NCBI GenBank assembly: GCA_937875275.1
Contig: CALNCC010000151.1
Coordinates: 1-18,167 of the forward strand
Source: an uncultured Dysgonomonas sp.
GTDB lineage: Bacteria > Bacteroidota > Bacteroidia > Bacteroidales > Dysgonomonadaceae
Direction of reading: 5' to 3'
DNA length: 18,167 nt
The notes below the pieces were generated by a model. It saw nothing but the letters and a program-made list of their open reading frames with translations, did not search any database and was not told the origin of the DNA. Positions 6,390 to 14,339 of this stretch are shown here, one piece after another. The stretch's first letter is position 1. Each line of letters opens with the position of its first letter. The translations under genes and the position numbers were made by a program.

Positions 6390-7238
6390 ATGAAAGACAA
6401 GATTTTTAAAGGATTATTATTTACAGCTTCGTGTTTGGTAATATTACTTACTGCCGGTATAGTCTATGCTCTGATTAGTCAGAGCATGACGACTTTCACC
6501 CATTTCGGTTTTTTCAACTTCGTGTCGTCTACCGAATGGGATCCTGTAAACAACAACTACGGAGCCTTACCCTTTATTGCAGGCACACTGTTGACAGCAA
6601 TATTAGCTTTGCTGTTCTGCATCCCCTTCTCATTGTCGGTAGCACTATTCAATGGCGAATACTTTCGCAAAAAGAAGATATCCATATACGTATCTTCGGT
6701 TGTCGATCTCTTGGCAGGAATACCATCCATCATCTACGGTCTGTGGGGATTCTACGCCGTGCGCCCATTCCTCATCCAGTTGGGAGTGAGCGAACAGGGA
6801 TTCGGCGTATTGCTCGCCTCTATCGTACTTGCCATTATGATAATCCCCTACGCCTCATCTCTGAGTGCCGAGTTTATAGCAATGGTACCTAACGACCTCA
6901 AAGAAGCGGCTTATAGCCTTGGGTCGACTAACTACGAAGTAGTAAGATTTGTGAATATGCCGGTAGCCGGCTCAGGAATCTTTGCGGCATACATCTTGGC
7001 TTTCGGACGGGCATTAGGAGAAACAATGGCTGTAACGATGCTCATCGGTAACACGATAAACATACCTACCGGCTTGGGCGATACGGGAAACACGATGGCG
7101 AGTATCATCGCCAATCAGTTTGGAGAAGCCGACGGACTGAAATTGAGTAGCCTGTTCGCTATCGGTCTGTTGCTGTTCCTTATCACGGCATCCATCAACT
7201 TTATAGCTAAGTATATCATCAAGATTGTGAAGAAATGA
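6390..7238 (+). CDS. pstC: Phosphate ABC transporter permease PstC
   Basis: Inner-membrane permease of 282 residues with about six helices. It pairs with PstA to form the phosphate channel driven by PstB. The cytoplasmic coupling (EAA) loop is visible as KEAAYSLGSTNYEVVRFVNMP-type sequence near residues 170-190, followed by the conserved FGRALGETMAVTML helix. The segment VDLLAGIPSIIYGLWG is characteristic of the Pst permeases. It is slightly shorter than many PstC proteins because the N-terminal region is compact. Its stop codon overlaps the pstA start by 4 bp (ATGA), implying translational coupling. Confidence 0.95.
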   Translation: MKDKIFKGLLFTASCLVILLTAGIVYALISQSMTTFTHFGFFNFVSSTEWDPVNNNYGALPFIAGTLLTAILALLFCIPFSLSVALFNGEYFRKKKISIYVSSVVDLLAGIPSIIYGLWGFYAVRPFLIQLGVSEQGFGVLLASIVLAIMIIPYASSLSAEFIAMVPNDLKEAAYSLGSTNYEVVRFVNMPVAGSGIFAAYILAFGRALGETMAVTMLIGNTINIPTGLGDTGNTMASIIANQFGEADGLKLSSLFAIGLLLFLITASINFIAKYIIKIVKK

Positions 7239-8113
7239 AAAAGACTATATATTCGACAACACGTTACAGGCTGAAGAAAAGTCAATTCTTCTACTTTGCC
7301 GTATGTCTGTTTTCGGGCATCACAATGATCCCTCTGTTTCTCATCTTGTGGGAACTGGTAAAGAAAGGATATAAACAATTCAACATAAGTCTGTTTACCG
7401 AAATCGCTCCCAGTTCGATGGAGGCTATGTTTGCCCGTGTCAATGGAGAAGTCATTCCGGGCGGAATACTGAACGGTATTACCGGCACATTGCTTATCTT
7501 GGCTCTTGCTACTCTCATCGCCATCCCGATAGGAATAATGGGCGGAATATTTCTTGCCGAAAATAAAGACAGCAAGCTGGCTCGTCTCGTGCGGGCACTG
7601 AGCGACCTTCTGCAAGGCATACCGTCAATCGTGATCGGGGTTGTGGTGTACATGTGGGTTGTAAAGTCGATGTACAGCTACTCTGCCTTAGCCGGTAGTA
7701 TAGCACTCGCCATCATGATGTTGCCGATGATAATACGCTCTACCGAAGAAAGCCTCAAGATGCTCCCCACTTCACTCAAAGAAGCAGGATTGGCATTAGG
7801 TGGATCGTACACAACCGTAGTTATGCGTGTTCTTGTTCCTTCGGCATTCAGCGGCATATTTACAGGATCGTTATTAGCCACATCGCGCGTGATGGGCGAG
7901 ACTGCCCCTCTACTCGTTACAGCCTTAGGCGCAGCGTCGGTCAATTGGGATGTAACCAGCCCCACGAGTGCAATATCGCTGCTGATATGGGAATTTTATA
8001 ACGACCCCAATTTAGTAGCCCTCGTTTGGTCATCCTCCCTCTTATTATTACTTTTGGTATTAGGAATGAATATTTTAGCTAAAAACATATCCAAGAAATG
8101 GAAAATACAATAA
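7235..8113 (+). CDS. pstA: Phosphate ABC transporter permease PstA
   Basis: Inner-membrane permease of 292 residues, the partner of PstC in the phosphate channel. The N-terminal helix is followed by a periplasmic loop (about 50-75) and then five further helices. Conserved family segments include LSDLLQGIPSIVIGVVVY and the EAA loop KEAGLALGGSYTTVVMRVLVP-like sequence around residues 183-203, then SRVMGETAPLLVTALG. It overlaps pstC by 4 bp and pstB by 16 bp, so pstCAB are read as one translational unit. Confidence 0.95.
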   Translation: MKKTIYSTTRYRLKKSQFFYFAVCLFSGITMIPLFLILWELVKKGYKQFNISLFTEIAPSSMEAMFARVNGEVIPGGILNGITGTLLILALATLIAIPIGIMGGIFLAENKDSKLARLVRALSDLLQGIPSIVIGVVVYMWVVKSMYSYSALAGSIALAIMMLPMIIRSTEESLKMLPTSLKEAGLALGGSYTTVVMRVLVPSAFSGIFTGSLLATSRVMGETAPLLVTALGAASVNWDVTSPTSAISLLIWEFYNDPNLVALVWSSSLLLLLLVLGMNILAKNISKKWKIQ

Positions 8114-8877
8114 AAGAAAAAAACTACATACTGGAACTCAAGAATGTGTCGGTGTCATATTCTCCCGAGAAAAAAGCCGTGCTGGATGTCAATGCGTCGA
8201 TAGAGGCAAATACCGTAACGGCTATCATGGGACCTTCGGGCTGCGGCAAGAGCACCTTGCTGCGTGCCATCAACCGTATGCACGAATTATATCCCGAAAT
8301 AAAAACCGAAGGAGAGATACTGCTCAAAAACGAAAACATATTCGACATGAATCCTATGACCGTCAGACGATTGGCGGGAATGGTATTTCAGCGTCCCAAT
8401 CCGTTTCCGACGATGAGCATCTTCGACAACGTATTGGCTGGCTATAAGCTGAATAATATAAAGCTATCGAAAACCGAAAAGGAAGAGATTGTAGAGAACA
8501 GCCTGAAAAGTGTAGCCCTGTGGGACGAGGTGAAAGATTCGATGACAAAGAAAGGAACATTTCTTTCGGGAGGACAACAACAACGCCTTTGCATTGCACG
8601 GGCATTGGCTCTCAAGCCCGAACTGTTGTTGATGGACGAACCCACATCGGCACTCGACCCCATATCGACGAACAGAATAGAGGAACTCATTTTCGAATTG
8701 AAAGAACAATATACCATCGTCATCGTTACTCATAATATGTCGCAGGCTGCACGTATTTCCGACAATTCGATGTTTATGTATCTCGGCGAACTTGTCGAAT
8801 TTGGGCCTACTAAACAGATGTTTACCAAACCAAAAGACAAGCGCACCGAGGATTATCTGACCGGAGTATTTAGTTAA
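8098..8877 (+). CDS. pstB: Phosphate ABC transporter ATP-binding protein PstB
   Basis: ATPase subunit of 259 residues that powers phosphate import. Walker A GPSGCGKST is at 45-53, the ABC signature LSGGQ at 156-160 (followed by QQRLCIARAL), and Walker B LLLMDEP with Asp180 and Glu181. The D-loop SALDP and switch histidine in VIVTHNM follow. Length is typical of PstB, and the QRPNPFPTMSIFDNV segment in the Q-loop region is characteristic of this family rather than other ABC ATPases. It overlaps the pstA 3' end by 16 bp; phoU follows after 29 bp. Confidence 0.97.
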   Translation: MENTIKEKNYILELKNVSVSYSPEKKAVLDVNASIEANTVTAIMGPSGCGKSTLLRAINRMHELYPEIKTEGEILLKNENIFDMNPMTVRRLAGMVFQRPNPFPTMSIFDNVLAGYKLNNIKLSKTEKEEIVENSLKSVALWDEVKDSMTKKGTFLSGGQQQRLCIARALALKPELLLMDEPTSALDPISTNRIEELIFELKEQYTIVIVTHNMSQAARISDNSMFMYLGELVEFGPTKQMFTKPKDKRTEDYLTGVFS

Positions 8878-8906
8878 AAAAAGAAACAGTAAAGCATAAG
8901 AAGAAT

Positions 8907-9587
8907 ATGACTGCAAATATAAAAGCAAAACAATTGGAAATTCTCCTGCACGAATTTCAATTACTATCAAAGACTACGTTGACCCAGTTGCAGCTTGTGT
9001 CTAAATTGTTGCAGGACGGCTCAATCGAGAGCCTCCACAATGAGGTTGAAGCAAACGAGATTATCATCGACCGCCTCGAACTGAAAATAAGAGAAGAGGT
9101 CGTTTTCTCGATATTCAAATTCAACCCCGTTGCCGCCGACCTGCGGCAGATAGTCGGCTATCAGGACATGACAACCAACCTCGAACGTGTAGGCGACATG
9201 TTGCTCAACATCGTGCACGGACTGAAAACCGTCGATCTCTCTACTACCGAGATGGAGGTTATACGCAAGACATTAATAAAAATGATGTCGTACGTAACCG
9301 AAATGACACGAGATGCCATCATCTCATTTTCCAATCAGGATGCACTGATAGCATACAAAGTAATAAAAGAAGACGACAAAGTAGATGCATTATTTCATCA
9401 ATTAAAAGTAACTTTACAGGAAAGATATGCAGACAAGCAACTAAAGAAAGAAGATATAGCCCACATTATCAACATCAGTGCCATATCTCATAATCTGGAA
9501 CGAATAGGCGATAGCGCAACCAATATAGCAGAGGCCGCGATATTCATAACTGAAGGAAAAGATATTAAACATGGAAACAAAGAATGA
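8907..9587 (+). CDS. phoU: Phosphate signalling protein PhoU
   Basis: Cytoplasmic, all-helical protein of 226 residues. It has two PhoU repeats, each with the metal-binding signature: NLERVGD at 91-97 and NLERIGD at 196-202. PhoU mediates between the Pst transporter and the PhoR kinase, so that the phosphate regulon is switched off when phosphate is plentiful. Placement between pstB and the regulator/kinase pair fits exactly. Its last 17 bases overlap the start of the response regulator gene, in another frame, which suggests coupled translation of PhoU and the regulator. Confidence 0.96.
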   Translation: MTANIKAKQLEILLHEFQLLSKTTLTQLQLVSKLLQDGSIESLHNEVEANEIIIDRLELKIREEVVFSIFKFNPVAADLRQIVGYQDMTTNLERVGDMLLNIVHGLKTVDLSTTEMEVIRKTLIKMMSYVTEMTRDAIISFSNQDALIAYKVIKEDDKVDALFHQLKVTLQERYADKQLKKEDIAHIINISAISHNLERIGDSATNIAEAAIFITEGKDIKHGNKE

Positions 9588-10266
9588 CGCAAATATACTG
9601 ATTGTAGACGACGAAGCGGATATACGGGAAATCCTGCAATTCAATCTCGAAAACGAGGGATATAAAATAGATTTGGCTGAGTCGGCCGAACAAGCCTTAA
9701 AGACCTTGTCGCCCAATCACAATCTGATAATATTGGATGTGATGATGGAAGGCATGTCGGGTTTTAAGATGGCAGATCAATTACGCAAATCGGGCAACAC
9801 AACCCCTATTGTATTCCTTACGGCAAAGAATACAGAAAACGATATGCTGACCGGTTTTTCGATCGGTGGAGACGATTACATATCCAAACCATTCTCTATA
9901 AAAGAGCTTATTGCCAGAGTGAAAAGTGTATTGAAAAGAGCCAATATCGCTCACAGTGCTCACAACAAGGACGTGATAGAGGTGGGAACATTGCTGATAG
10001 ACATGGTGTCTAAAACCGTATCCGTAGACGGAACAATCGTAGAATTGACTAAAACCGAATTTAACATATTAGTGCTTTTAACACAAAATCAAGGGCAGAT
10101 ATTTTCTCGCTCCGAGATTCTTGAAAAAGCATGGAAAGACGACGGCATCGTATTGGAACGCACAGTAGATGTACACATAACCCGTCTGCGCAAGAAAATA
10201 GGAAGATATGGAGATTCTATCATCAATCGTACCGGATACGGATATACATTTTCTCTTCAACAATAA
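9571..10266 (+). CDS. phoB: OmpR-family response regulator, PhoB-like
   Basis: Protein of 231 residues with an N-terminal receiver domain: acidic pocket VDDE (12-15), phosphoacceptor Asp56 in ILDVMM, Thr84 and Lys106 in YISKPFS. A C-terminal winged helix (about 130-231) carries the recognition-helix sequence ERTVDVHITRLRKKIG. It should be phosphorylated by the kinase encoded 9 bp downstream and bind the repeats before the porin and pstS genes. The start overlaps phoU. OmpR-type wHTH regulators commonly bind direct repeats with 11-bp periodicity, which matches those repeats. The symbol is assigned by context; the family alone would not distinguish PhoB from other OmpR-type regulators. Confidence 0.88.
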   Translation: METKNDANILIVDDEADIREILQFNLENEGYKIDLAESAEQALKTLSPNHNLIILDVMMEGMSGFKMADQLRKSGNTTPIVFLTAKNTENDMLTGFSIGGDDYISKPFSIKELIARVKSVLKRANIAHSAHNKDVIEVGTLLIDMVSKTVSVDGTIVELTKTEFNILVLLTQNQGQIFSRSEILEKAWKDDGIVLERTVDVHITRLRKKIGRYGDSIINRTGYGYTFSLQQ

Positions 10267-10275
10267 ACACACACT

Positions 10276-12003
10276 ATGAAAATTTCATATAAATATCGTA
10301 TTCTCGGATGCTTTCTTTTCATTTTTGTGCTATTCACGGTATCTATTGTTCTATTGGAACAGGATCGCGAGAAAAAGTACAAGACCGAAGCATTGGAAGC
10401 CCGACTGGACGGATACGCCGAGACTGTTCACAGATACATCTCGACGAACAATCTGACAGACAGCACCTATACGCAATTGGATGCGATAACAGATATACTG
10501 CCCGATGCTATACGCCTCACCGTTGTAGATAATGACGGCAACGTACTTTTCGACAAAGATGTGAAGGAAATAGAATCGATGGAAAACCACTCTGATCGTC
10601 CCGAAATCAAGAGTGCCCTTTTTCAACAACATGGGACAAACATACGCACATCGGCTTCTACAAATCACGAATACCTCTACTATGCCAGACATTTCCCCCA
10701 ACATTTTGTACGTGTAGCACTACCTTACGATGTGTCAACAATCAACTACCTAAAGGCCGATAATTACTTCATATATACCACATTACTGCTTTTCGTTGCT
10801 GTACTTATCTTTCTTTACTTTGTTGCCAACAGGTTCGGGAAATCAATATCACAACTCAAACAATTCTCTATTGATATACGCAATGGTAAATCATTATCGG
10901 AAAACATCAATTTCCCCGACGATGAACTGGGAGATATAGCCAAAGAGTTAGCCAAGATATTCAATCAGAAAGCCAAGACCGAAAAAGCACTCAAAATAGA
11001 AACTGAGAAATTGATACAACATTTTCAATATTCTGAGGAAGGCTTGGGCATCTTCGATGCTTCGCACAAGAAAATATATGCAAACTCTCATTTTATCCAA
11101 TACACCACTCTCATTACCGAAAAATCGTCGTTGGATGTAGAAGACTTGCTGAAAGACGAGCGGTTTGAACCTATAACTCAATTTATAGGAAAGATAGATA
11201 AGACATCTCCGTTGTTGTCTATCCAGATCAGTGTCAACGGAAAAATATATTTAGTAAAAGCCATCGTCTTCGAAGACAAGAGCTTCGAGCTAACAATAAA
11301 GGACATTACCAAAACAGAGAAAAACCGCATATTGAAACAAGAGATGACAAGCAATATCGCTCACGAATTGCGAACTCCTGTTACATGTCTGCGAGGATTC
11401 TTAGAGATACTGAACGAGATAGACGTTCCGGTAGAAAAGCGTACTCAATTTACCGAAAAAGCATACCTGCAATCTATACGCTTGTCCGAGCTGATTGATG
11501 ATATCAGCCTGCTGAGCAAGATTGAAGAGTCTGCCGTATCATTCAAATTTCAGAAAGTTGAGCTTACGCAGTTGATTGATAATGTGCGAATAGATGTAAC
11601 CGACAAATTGGAGCTCCACCACATCAAATTCGTATCCACCATAAAAGACCATTTGGCTGTGGAGGGCAATTACGGACTATTATATTCGGTATTCCTCAAC
11701 CTAATCAACAACTCGATAAAGTATGGTGGCGACAACATAGAGATACATATCGACTGCAATATGGAAACTGATCGGGAATTATATCTATCCTATTACGATA
11801 CAGGAGCCGGAGTAGAGGAACAACACCTCAACCGCCTGTTCGAGCGTTTCTATCGTGTCGGCGAAGGGCGTACCCGCAACACCGGAGGATCGGGATTGGG
11901 ATTGTCCATCGTGCGCAATACGATACTTCTTCACAAGGGAGATATCCAAGTGAAGAAGCACATCAGCGGAGGACTTGAGTTCCTTATCAAGCTGAATAAG
12001 TAG
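10276..12003 (+). CDS. phoR: Sensor histidine kinase, PhoR-like
   Basis: Membrane kinase of 575 residues. TM1 is at about 8-26, then a periplasmic region of about 135 residues, TM2 at about 165-185, a HAMP-like linker (186-238), a PAS-like domain (about 245-345), a HisKA domain with phosphorylated His363 in SNIAHELRTP, and a HATPase domain with N-box LNLINNSIKYG, DTGAGV and GGSGLGLSIV. It should phosphorylate the regulator encoded 9 bp upstream when phosphate is scarce, under PhoU/Pst control. The large periplasmic domain resembles Gram-positive PhoR more than E. coli PhoR, which has almost none. The stop codon at 12001-12003 is 16 bp from the stop of the convergent GH3 gene. Confidence 0.9.
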   Translation: MKISYKYRILGCFLFIFVLFTVSIVLLEQDREKKYKTEALEARLDGYAETVHRYISTNNLTDSTYTQLDAITDILPDAIRLTVVDNDGNVLFDKDVKEIESMENHSDRPEIKSALFQQHGTNIRTSASTNHEYLYYARHFPQHFVRVALPYDVSTINYLKADNYFIYTTLLLFVAVLIFLYFVANRFGKSISQLKQFSIDIRNGKSLSENINFPDDELGDIAKELAKIFNQKAKTEKALKIETEKLIQHFQYSEEGLGIFDASHKKIYANSHFIQYTTLITEKSSLDVEDLLKDERFEPITQFIGKIDKTSPLLSIQISVNGKIYLVKAIVFEDKSFELTIKDITKTEKNRILKQEMTSNIAHELRTPVTCLRGFLEILNEIDVPVEKRTQFTEKAYLQSIRLSELIDDISLLSKIEESAVSFKFQKVELTQLIDNVRIDVTDKLELHHIKFVSTIKDHLAVEGNYGLLYSVFLNLINNSIKYGGDNIEIHIDCNMETDRELYLSYYDTGAGVEEQHLNRLFERFYRVGEGRTRNTGGSGLGLSIVRNTILLHKGDIQVKKHISGGLEFLIKLNK

Positions 12004-12019
12004 GACTACTGCATAAATA

Positions 12020-14203
12020 TCAAATCACATCAAACTCCGCAGATACAGCTTGGTCTGCGGAATGTTTGCCTATAACCATCCGATATTTACCTGTCGGCAC
12101 TTCCATTTTTTCCGATTGTGGATTCCATTTGGCTAACTCCGAAACGGGAATTTCAAATTTCACGTCTTGCATTTCTCCGCCACCAATCGACAAACGAGCA
12201 AAACGGCGTAGTTCTTTTATTGGCAATCGACCATCTGCATCGGGGTATTCGATGTATACCTGCACTACCTCGTCGCCCGCGAGGCTGCCGGTATTTTTTA
12301 TCTTGGCACTGAATTTAACAGTATCTTTCTTTTTATATTTAGATGCAGGTTTCTTTGCCCAATCATAATTGAATGTAGTGAAACTCAACCCATAACCAAA
12401 CGGATAGAGAGCCTCTCCCTTAAAATAGCGGTAGGTGCGATTCTCCATCGAATAGTCGTGGAAATGAGGCAGATCACTATCGTTTTTGTAGAACGTAACC
12501 GGCAGCCTGCCCGACGGGTTGTATTTACCAAACAAGACATCTGCGATTGCTGTTCCTGCCGACTGTCCGCCATACCATGTTTGAAGCACGGCATCAGCAT
12601 TCTCGGCCTCCCATTCAAAACCGATTGCACTGCCCGACATGCAAACAAAAACCAAAGGAATGCCCGCCGCCTTGATTTGTTTCATCATATCGGTTTGCAC
12701 TTTTGGCAGAGCGATTGTTGTACGGTCGCCCCCTTTAAATCCCTCAACGGCTTCTTTGCCCGCATCACCATCTTCCCCTTCGAGGCGTGGCGAAATGCCG
12801 CCGACAAATACGACAAGGTCTGCACCTTGAATAGATTTTATGGCTTGAGAAACATCGTCAACCGAAATAGAGGCATGCCCCGTACCTTTCACGTACACCA
12901 CCTCAGCCTCGTTGCCGATTCCGATAAGGGGTGTTATTATCTTAGTCGGAAATCCGTTGTAGTTCCCCAACTGCACCTCTTCATCGTTGGCGTTGGGTCC
13001 CATTACCACAATTTTCTTATACTCTTTCGTCAGTGGCAATATATTGTTCTTGTTCTTCAACATAACGACAGACTGCCTTGCCATCGACAAAGCATGCTCG
13101 CTGTGTGCCGGAGCTTCGAGAATATCCGTAGTCAAATTAGCGTATATATCTTTCTCCTTAGGATCGAACATTCCTAAGCGAAAACGAATCGTAAACAATC
13201 GTTTCAGAGATACATTTATTTCGTCTTCTTTTATCAGTCCTTTCTTCACTGCTTCTACTAAGGCTTTGTACGATGTTGTGCCACAGTCGAGGTCTGTTCC
13301 GTGTTTTACGGCATCGGCGGATGCAGTCGTCGCATCGGGATGCGTCTTGTGCGTGCGGTAGAAATTGTCTATCGCGCCACAGTCCGATGTTACATATCCT
13401 GTGAAAGACCACTGGTTGCGAAGAATATCCGTCATCAACATATTGTTGGCACAACACGGCTCTCCATCGTAGCGATTGTAGGCACACATGACCGACGACA
13501 CATTGGCTTTGGTTACCAAGTCTTGGAATGCGGGCAAGTATGTGTCCCACAGGTCGGTCTCGCTTACCGTTACGTCGAAGGTATGTCTTCCAAATTCGGG
13601 TCCGCTGTGCACCGCATAATGCTTGGCACATGCCGATGTTTTCAGCATCACAGGGTCATCGCCCTCCAATCCGTGCACGATAGCCTGCCCCATCATAGAT
13701 GTCAGATAAGGGTCTTCGCCGTAGGTTTCCTGCCCTCTACCCCATCGCGGATCGCGAAAGATATTTATATTTGGTGTCCAGAAAGTCAGCCCTGTATATT
13801 GTTTCCCGGCTTCGCCTTTTGCTATTGCATCGTTATACACTGCCCTTGCCTCATCCGATGTTATCGTCCCCATTTTGGTCATAGCATCGGGGTTGAAAGT
13901 TGCTGCCATACCGATAGCCTGCGGAAAAACGGTAACCTTATATCCCGATCTGCCTACTCCGTGCAAACATTCGTTCCACCAGTTGTATGCCGGTATTCCA
14001 AGTCGTTTTACCGCTGCCGACTGATGTTCCATCAGCGAAACTTTTTCTTCGAGTGTCAGACGCCCGACAAGGTCGTCGACCCGTTTTTCGATTGACAAAC
14101 CAGTATCCTGAAACGGATATTCAAACTTACTCTGAGCCGAGATAGTAGACTCTAATCCCAAAAAAGCTAATAATAGTATAGCCAATAGTGTTTTACTGTT
14201 CAT
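12020..14203 (-). CDS. Secreted GH3 glycoside hydrolase (beta-xylosidase / beta-glucosidase type)
   Basis: Exported protein of 727 residues. The ATG at 14203 is chosen over an upstream in-frame TTG at 14221 because it begins a standard signal peptide (MNSKTLLAILLLAFLG, cleavage near ISAQS). The N-terminal barrel (about 40-330) has HGVGRSG, RDPRWGRGQETYGEDP, AKHYAVHSG and the nucleophile Asp274 in VTSDCG. The C-terminal alpha/beta domain (about 365-610) contains LEGEDGD, with Glu475/Glu477 as acid/base candidates. A fibronectin III-like domain closes the protein (about 645-715). GH3 enzymes remove sugars from the non-reducing ends of glycosides. Conserved segments resemble the beta-xylosidase branch, but the substrate cannot be fixed from the sequence. 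No SusC/SusD genes are adjacent, so it is not in a visible polysaccharide utilisation locus. Confidence 0.9.
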   Translation of the reverse strand: MNSKTLLAILLLAFLGLESTISAQSKFEYPFQDTGLSIEKRVDDLVGRLTLEEKVSLMEHQSAAVKRLGIPAYNWWNECLHGVGRSGYKVTVFPQAIGMAATFNPDAMTKMGTITSDEARAVYNDAIAKGEAGKQYTGLTFWTPNINIFRDPRWGRGQETYGEDPYLTSMMGQAIVHGLEGDDPVMLKTSACAKHYAVHSGPEFGRHTFDVTVSETDLWDTYLPAFQDLVTKANVSSVMCAYNRYDGEPCCANNMLMTDILRNQWSFTGYVTSDCGAIDNFYRTHKTHPDATTASADAVKHGTDLDCGTTSYKALVEAVKKGLIKEDEINVSLKRLFTIRFRLGMFDPKEKDIYANLTTDILEAPAHSEHALSMARQSVVMLKNKNNILPLTKEYKKIVVMGPNANDEEVQLGNYNGFPTKIITPLIGIGNEAEVVYVKGTGHASISVDDVSQAIKSIQGADLVVFVGGISPRLEGEDGDAGKEAVEGFKGGDRTTIALPKVQTDMMKQIKAAGIPLVFVCMSGSAIGFEWEAENADAVLQTWYGGQSAGTAIADVLFGKYNPSGRLPVTFYKNDSDLPHFHDYSMENRTYRYFKGEALYPFGYGLSFTTFNYDWAKKPASKYKKKDTVKFSAKIKNTGSLAGDEVVQVYIEYPDADGRLPIKELRRFARLSIGGGEMQDVKFEIPVSELAKWNPQSEKMEVPTGKYRMVIGKHSADQAVSAEFDVI
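12037..12060. terminator. Weak hairpin at the convergent phoR / GH3 ends
   Basis: CCGCAGA and TCTGCGG form a 7-bp GC-rich stem with a 10-base loop. It lies 34 bp past the kinase stop and inside the last codons of the opposing GH3 gene. The plus-strand side is followed only by AATGTTTG, not a proper T-run. It is the sole terminator candidate for the long phosphate operon inside the window. Confidence 0.3.
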
Positions 14204-14240
14204 GGTTGTTCTTCGTATCAATGTGTTTTTGTTGTAGAAA

Positions 14241-14270
14241 CAAAGATAAACACATCTGCCTGATATACAA
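14241..14270 (-). promoter_or_regulatory. Promoter of the GH3 gene
   Basis: On the minus strand TTG (plus 14268-14270), 19 bases, then TATCTTTG (plus 14241-14248). This is a full match to the Bacteroidota minus-33/minus-7 pattern, with the exact TAnnTTTG box. Initiation near 14235 would leave a leader of about 30 nt before the ATG at 14203, which supports that start. Confidence 0.75.
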
Positions 14271-14280
14271 CAAGCAGCAT

Positions 14281-14306
14281 AAAAAAAGAGAGCCTTTAGC
14301 TCTCTT
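14281..14306 (-). terminator. Intrinsic terminator of the dipeptidyl peptidase III gene
   Basis: Read on the minus strand, GAGAGC pairs with GCTCTC (plus 14299-14304 and 14288-14293) around a five-base loop. A-T pairs extend it to 8 bp, and it leads into a run of seven T (plus 14281-14287). It lies 33 bp after the peptidase stop and just before the GH3 promoter, separating the two units. Confidence 0.85.
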
Positions 14307-14339
14307 CTTTCTTATTCATTAACATATGCGATTCTGTTC

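Noticed and set aside
12458..13177. Open frame of 239 codons antisense to the GH3 C-terminal domain
   Set aside because: Same reason: it mirrors a well-supported coding frame and its translation is rich in Cys, His and Arg without pattern.
13301..14095. Long open frame (264 codons) antisense to the GH3 gene
   Set aside because: The GH3 frame has unmistakable catalytic motifs; the antisense frame has no domain or start context and is a by-product of codon bias.
14204..14221. TTG start six codons upstream for the GH3 gene
   Set aside because: The ATG at 14203 starts a standard signal peptide and lies about 30 nt after a full promoter; TTG starts are rare.
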